A stretch of 64,000 nt of DNA, from contig NZ_BAVS01000006.1 of assembly GCF_000521485.1 (NCBI RefSeq), positions 53,585 to 117,584 on the forward strand. Direction: 5' to 3'. The position numbers and the translations under genes are program-made. Below, piece by piece: positions 59,786 to 64,000 of this stretch. Source of the DNA: Gracilibacillus boraciitolerans JCM 21714 (GTDB taxonomy: Bacteria; Bacillota; Bacilli; Bacillales; Amphibacillaceae). Under the pieces are notes generated by a model. That model did not search any database and was not told the origin of the DNA. It saw only the letters and a list, made by a program, of their open reading frames with translations. Numbering within the stretch: the first letter of the stretch is position 1; every line of letters starts with the position of its first letter.

Positions 59786-62229
59786 TTTTTCCCTCCATGA
59801 TGGAATACATTTCGGCTAAGTAACCTCCGTAAATCTCCATCAACCCTGCATAGAAGTTCTTTTCTGCGACTGATGATGCATTGTCCTTTTTGTTTTTATA
59901 TTCATTCATTTTTTGTTCAAAATAATAATATCTCTCTATGGTTGTTACGAACTTTTTACATGTCAGACACTTATAAAAACTGTCTTCTTCTGTATCCACT
60001 TTAATACACGATTCACTTGCACAACTACCAGCACCATGTTGAACAGGGGGGGAAGGTCTTTAACTGAATTATTATCAACTATTTCTCCATGTAATTCATC
60101 ATCCAATATAGTAACCCCCATAAAGTGCTTCTACGTATCGTTTAGTATTATCTCTATTGCGATAATGTTTGCCCGCAACTGATGCTGTGTTTCCTGTAAT
60201 AACGCCAACCTCTAATGTTGATACAAGACCATCTTCAACCATCTGCCAAGCTCTTTCAATATATGTGTGTCGTAAATTATTGGGAGTGTATTGTACCTTG
60301 ATTTTCCCTTGATGATATAAGTAATTACTGATTGCTTTGAACAAAGTAATGAACCGACTCTGTATTTTAATGACTTTGTTATCAAAATAAGCATGGTTAC
60401 AGATAAAAATATACTTTTTAAAAGTTGAGTCTGCCTTTTCATAAACAAATTGACTTAGTTTTAGAGCTTTTTGAATTAATCGTATATGTTCTATCATAAA
60501 GACTTCTGTCTTATATTCTCTACCTGAAGTCTTACTATAATATTTAATCGTACCAAATTTACCACTATCATCAATTGATACGATGCAGTCTCTTTCTAAT
60601 CCCAAAATTTCCCCCGAGGCGAAGTTTGGTTTCAATAGCTAACTGTAAAACAATTAACAGAGTTTCATCAATCTTAGAATTTAGTCTCTTTTCAAATTCC
60701 TTTTGTATTTCAACGAAGTCTTCCAATGAAATTGGAATACCTCCTTTGTCGTCTACCTCAATTGAACTAAACTCGTCTAAGCCTAACAGAGAAATATTAT
60801 ATTTTTGTTGAACATGTTTTAAAAACTTCCGAATAAATATAATATGATTCTTGGTTGTACCGTCTTCATATTTCTCATTTGATAGGAGGTTTGCATGATA
60901 AAAAAATAGAAATCTATTAGAGAAAGGTTTAATTTCACTTGAACCCAATAACTGGTCAGACTCCATTGATGCATTGTTCATGGGTATAACATTTAACTCG
61001 TCTTTATAATAAATGTCTGCTTGGTTTAGAAAGTCTGTAATTACTTGAAATTGGTTATAGATACCACGATATGTACTATCAGATTTCCATATAAAATCCT
61101 TTAAATCCTGTCTAAATTCGATATTGTGTATTATTTCAAAGTTCATAAAAGAATTAGATGTGTTTGCTATGTGAGTGCCACTTTTATTCAGGTCGGCAAC
61201 TATAAACCATTTATCATATACTGGACAGTCACTTAATCCATTAAGATTTACAATTTCATACCCTTCCTCAACACTTCGTTGGTATAATATGTGGGTAAGA
61301 ATGTCTCTATTAAAAGAAAATGAATTGAATAGCCTTTCACCGTTTTCTTCTAAATAAATATCATCTATGTATCTATAAAACATCGTAAGGAAAGGATATG
61401 CTTCACGCTTTCCCACAGGATTATATTCATCAATTAAAAGATTATAAAAGAGCAATTGTGTTTTAAATGTTGCTTTATTAAAATCCTCAATCTTATTGAT
61501 TTTGTGACCATTCAAACTGACCTCAAACAAAGTTATCATTATTCTGTGTTGAATGTGATACTTTTTTGGTTTACTTTTCTCAAGATTCTCTAAAAAACTT
61601 TTTACTAAGCTAAACAATAATTGATTTTCAGTCGAGAAAAAATAATTGGCGTATAAATAGTTATTATGTGCATGGTATCGTACCTGTATAATCTCTTCAA
61701 CACTTGAATCAAGTGGGAAATTTGTGCTAATACTTTCAATAAAAGAAGTGATATTAAGTTTTTTCTTACTTCTTAGTTCAAAATCATACGGTAACAATAG
61801 GTTACTATATTTTAATATAAAGAATTTTACTTCAGGATTAGTAAGTGTTTCTGAAGAAACGGTATATAAAAAAAGACCGCTAACCATTTCTCTTGCAGTT
61901 TGAGAGAAGTCCCCCCCCAAATTGGGTATCTGGTGATAAATTTGACAATAGTTTTCCCAAGTAAAATCCTCTTGAACATGGATGTATCTACCGATTAGTG
62001 ATACAAATTTTCTTATACATAGTAATTTCAAATTACCTCGTTTTGATTTAAATTTTCTTTTCATCAAAATGTTATGAGTATCATCGGTATGAAGCCATTC
62101 ACTAATTAGGGTTTTAATTTGAATATCTGATTCGAGAGAATGTATTATTGACGTTATGGTTTCAATTTCAGTGTCGGTATAAAAATCATTTAATACTTGT
62201 TTTATCATATGCCTCTTTAAACCTTTCAT
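59775..62229 (-). CDS. tyrosine recombinase 2 of the element, TnpB-like (frameshifts in this sequence)
   Basis: About 815 aa, the longest of the three. The first 550 residues (62229 to 60571) form the N-terminal domains. Reading the G5 at 60611-60615 as four joins ETKLRLGEILGLERDC, the Arg box, to NNLRHTYIERAW and Tyr in AGKHYRN. Reading 60115-60119 as four and 60046-60052 as five extends it to a C-terminal Cys cluster (GSCASESCIK, FYKCLTCKKFVT), a zinc-binding tail seen in TnpB of Tn554. A C8 run at 61911-61918 adds a Gly. Start and stop overlap both neighbours. Confidence 0.8.
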
Positions 62230-63562
62230 TATGTTTTCTTAAAAGGTCTGCCTTGTCTTCATCATCTGGATTATAATAGGCTTTACAACTTTCTGAAATG
62301 GCATGTCTGAGTGCTTCTTGTAACTCCACAATCTGTACACCTTGTTTTACCTTTTTCATGGCGAATGCATGTCGGAAACGATGGCTAAGATTAGTAGATT
62401 TCGTTCTTTTATCAATAGGAATCCCTGCTCTTTTAAAAATCTCCCGAAGAATATAGCTCCACCCAGCTTGTGTTAGAGGAGTATAGTGTTGATGATTTAA
62501 AAAGATATATTGATTTTCATTGTTTAAAAGGGGGGTTGTCCCAACCCTATCGGCTATTGCTTTATTTTTTAAGTTTTCTCTTTTTTTAATGCTTTTACTT
62601 AATACAATATCATCTCTTGATTCGTCAATAAATTCTTCAATAAAGTCAGCCATTTCTTCGTCAATTAGGATTGCTTGATATCCAAGGTGATTACCTTCGG
62701 TACTATAGCTACGATTATTATAATCATCTGTTGATGTGGGTGTCATAACCCCCCCTTTAGCTCTTTGTGTGGGCTTGTCTGACATTCTATCTCGAATGAT
62801 TAGGTTATAATAGCCAGATTGATACGATGGCTCTATATCTTCAAATGTAAGCCCTAAAACTTCTCCTATACGTAGCCCATAGTTATACATCAAATCAATA
62901 ATAACTTTTTCACGTAATCCATAGCTTTCCTCGACAACTTCCATAATCTTTTCGTATTCATAAGGCTTTATGTATTTAGGAACAGATTGTTGTTGACTCA
63001 CCTTTTTATTTGCTGTGTATCGCTCCTGTACATTTTTTTGGTTATGTGCAAAGAATCCCTTGCCAACTGTTGTTCCTACTGTTGTAGTTTCAAATAATGA
63101 TGAATCTGTTATGCCATACATTTTCTCTAAAAAGTTTCTATAAACATTCAGGTAGTTATTAAATGTTTGATTATCACGTCTTATCTGAAGGTCTATACTC
63201 CATATGCTACCTTCTTTTTGTCCTCCTTCTAAAAACAACCGTAAGTCCCTAATATCACCGTTAGTTATGTTTTTCGGATTATCAATATGCACCAGTTTTA
63301 AAAATGAGAAGAACACCTTTAAAGCTGAAAAAGCTGTTTCCCTTTTTTTATATTTGTCATCACCAATCTTTTCATTTAAATATACATTGGCATCATCTAT
63401 TAAATTTCCACTTAAGTCCGTAATTATGAAGTACATTTTCTTTTGTCCTGTAGATTCCTTTATAAAGCCTATTGACCCAAACGTCTGAATAAGTTCATTA
63501 TTCCTGTCATATCTTTCATACACAGTTCCTAAAGATGTTTGTATATCTTTAATAACTCCCAT
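62186..63562 (-). CDS. tyrosine recombinase 1 of the element, TnpA-like
   Basis: 458 aa and intact. An N-terminal SAM-like core-binding domain precedes the catalytic domain with Arg in YNYGLRIGEVLGL near residue 230, HRFRHAFA near 393, His in LRHAISE and the Tyr nucleophile in AYYNPDDE. GGAGGTAACACT precedes the start. First gene of the transposition operon; its end overlaps recombinase 2 by 44 bases. A C7 run at 62749-62755 gives KGGVMTP. Confidence 0.9.
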   Translation of the reverse strand: MGVIKDIQTSLGTVYERYDRNNELIQTFGSIGFIKESTGQKKMYFIITDLSGNLIDDANVYLNEKIGDDKYKKRETAFSALKVFFSFLKLVHIDNPKNITNGDIRDLRLFLEGGQKEGSIWSIDLQIRRDNQTFNNYLNVYRNFLEKMYGITDSSLFETTTVGTTVGKGFFAHNQKNVQERYTANKKVSQQQSVPKYIKPYEYEKIMEVVEESYGLREKVIIDLMYNYGLRIGEVLGLTFEDIEPSYQSGYYNLIIRDRMSDKPTQRAKGGVMTPTSTDDYNNRSYSTEGNHLGYQAILIDEEMADFIEEFIDESRDDIVLSKSIKKRENLKNKAIADRVGTTPLLNNENQYIFLNHQHYTPLTQAGWSYILREIFKRAGIPIDKRTKSTNLSHRFRHAFAMKKVKQGVQIVELQEALRHAISESCKAYYNPDDEDKADLLRKHNERFKEAYDKTSIK

Positions 63563-63732
63563 ATAGTGTTACCTCCAACTAAAGGTCCTCCAACTACGTT
63601 CTGCGGATACCGCTACCCGCTTCGGGACTCTGTCCTCCTCCAAGCGAGAAAAATCTCTCTATATGTTCTTTTCCTTTTGTATTCTGAATATCGGCTAATA
63701 CGTACGTATGTTTACCTATCTAAGTGGACAAT

Positions 63733-63750
63733 AATCTCACTTATCATAAG
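63733..63750 (+). repeat. inner right 18-bp inverted repeat of the element
   Basis: AATCTCACTTATCATAAG is the exact reverse complement of the left terminal repeat at 53184-53201. Confidence 0.8.
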
Positions 63751-63808
63751 TATATATTAACTTAAAAAAACATCCAATACTTTCCTGTAATTATGTACAT
63801 ATTCTTAG

Positions 63809-63819
63809 CTTATCATAAG
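63809..63819 (+). repeat. outer right terminal repeat, at the junction with ysdA
   Basis: CTTATCATAAG abuts CAATCGTTGC of the ysdA 5' half. It matches the left end CTTATGATAAG in inverted orientation. Confidence 0.75.
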
Positions 63820-63988
63820 CAATCGTTGCTCCAAAAGCTCCGCCAATTATGGCAATAAGCCATATTCTCCTCTCTGGTATACGCCACTTCTTGTTGATGG
63901 CTTTTCGTTTATCAATTGCCATAATAAAAAAAGTGATACTATTAATAATTATCAAATATGTAAGCAACTCTTCACAACCTTCCACCAT
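63820..63988 (-). pseudogene. ysdA: 5' half of chromosomal ysdA (DUF1294), interrupted by the element
   Basis: The N-terminal half of a DUF1294 protein: a membrane segment (YLIIINSITFFIMAIDKRKAI), WRIPERRIWLIAIIGGAFGAT. At the junction the frame runs into element sequence and stops after 11 codons. ATG at 63988 is a poor start; a TTG at 63967 with GGAAGG upstream is also possible. The missing 3' half lies at 53076-53180. Confidence 0.85.
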
Positions 63989-64000
63989 TTTTCTTGATAA

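Larger units (their letters stand above)
53184..63819 (-). mobile_element. Tn554-like element with three tyrosine recombinases, inserted in ysdA
   Basis: A 10.6-kb insert splits ysdA. It carries three consecutive overlapping tyrosine-recombinase genes and a TnpC-like coiled-coil gene at one end and cargo at the other, the layout of Tn554-family transposons, which insert site-specifically without target duplication. The ends carry CTTATGATAAG and CTTATCATAAG (inverted). Flanks share only CAA at the junction (left ACCAAC, right CAATCG). Cargo includes a full DUF1294 gene. Transcription of all genes is leftwards. Confidence 0.85.
63563..63819 (-). promoter_or_regulatory. right-end region of the element: leader of recombinase 1 and recombinase sites
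   Basis: Between recombinase 1 and the junction lie GTTGGAGG repeats, a GC-rich hairpin (GCGGGTAGCGGTATCCGC), a TACGTACGTA palindrome and two copies of the TTATCATAAG motif: the inner one at 63733-63750 and the outer one at 63809-63819. The promoter of the transposition genes should be here but no clear -35/-10 pair is marked. Confidence 0.55.

Noticed and set aside
59775..60635. Programmed frameshifting in recombinase 2
   Set aside because: Several unrelated breaks occur in the same gene and similar breaks occur across the window, so sequence error is simpler.
968..62755. G7 runs as phase-variation switches
   Set aside because: They occur in essential housekeeping genes and in ribosome binding sites and mostly keep the frame, unlike contingency loci, which sit in surface genes and switch frame.
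1..64000. CRISPR array, rRNA operon or prophage
   Set aside because: I saw no regularly spaced direct repeats, no rRNA sequence and no phage structural genes; the only mobile element is the one in ysdA.

Overview
The window is 64 kb of low-GC, endospore-forming Bacillaceae chromosome. Gene content and order follow the Bacillus subtilis clpX-tig-ysoA ... ysnB-rdgB-rph-gerM-racE-ysmB ... gerE-sdhBAC-yslB-uvrC-trxA-yshE-mutS2-polX-cvpA-zapA-rnhC-pheTS-ysgA-sspI ... ysdC-ysdB-ysdA backbone. SspI, GerE, GerM and a spore-coat (sps-like) polysaccharide cluster mark a spore former. Base composition suggests a halotolerant relative such as Oceanobacillus, Virgibacillus or Gracilibacillus, but the genus is inference. 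Most housekeeping genes lie on the minus strand.

Layout. 1-3745: clpX (cut by the window edge), tig and ysoA. 3975-6539 (+): a decayed glycogen operon with a glgB remnant, glgC and frameshifted glgD. 6594-6782: terminator, tRNA-Arg(TCT) and tRNA-Gly(TCC). 7043-12041: ysnB, rdgB, rph, gerM, racE/murI and a MarR regulator. 12258-21750: nine genes (spsB-like pair, spsC-G/pse homologues, capD/pseB-like and an epimerase) for an activated nonulosonic-acid-type sugar and its polymer, inserted between ysmB and gerE. 21940-27998: a duplicated spore-surface-like module of two paralogous Cys-rich proteins and two paralogous coiled-coil proteins, plus a surface-carbohydrate enzyme, an unknown protein and a JAMM metalloprotease. 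28035-31383: a PH-like membrane protein, an RsbR-type STAS protein, a decayed C45 acyltransferase gene, a palindromic repeat and gerE. 31647-53014: sdhB, sdhA, sdhC, yslB, uvrC, trxA, yshE, mutS2, polX, cvpA, zapA, rnhC, pheT, pheS with a T-box, ysgA, sspI, a lytic transglycosylase, ysdC, a dUTPase, ysdB and a TVP38-family protein. 53184-63819: a 10.6-kb Tn554-like element with three tyrosine recombinases and a TnpC-like protein.

The element splits the chromosomal ysdA (DUF1294) gene: its 5' half is at the right edge of the window and its 35-codon 3' half is at 53076-53180. The element itself carries a complete second DUF1294 gene (56033-56299). This disrupt-and-replace arrangement, with 18-bp inverted repeats near the ends, is the most distinctive biological finding. 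The other cargo genes are an arginase-fold UPF0489 protein, a possible HEPN-like protein, a transglutaminase-like protein and several unknowns.

Sequence quality matters for every call. I counted about 40 G/C runs of exactly seven bases and five of eight. Runs of six are rare (three). In conserved proteins nearly every G7 or C7 run adds one Gly or Pro against the family sequence, as if G4 had become G7 (+3). In addition, at least 15 genes, including essential pheT, carry single-base frameshifts. A systematic consensus error is the simplest explanation, so most broken genes here are probably intact in the organism. The acyltransferase and glgB remnants look truly decayed.
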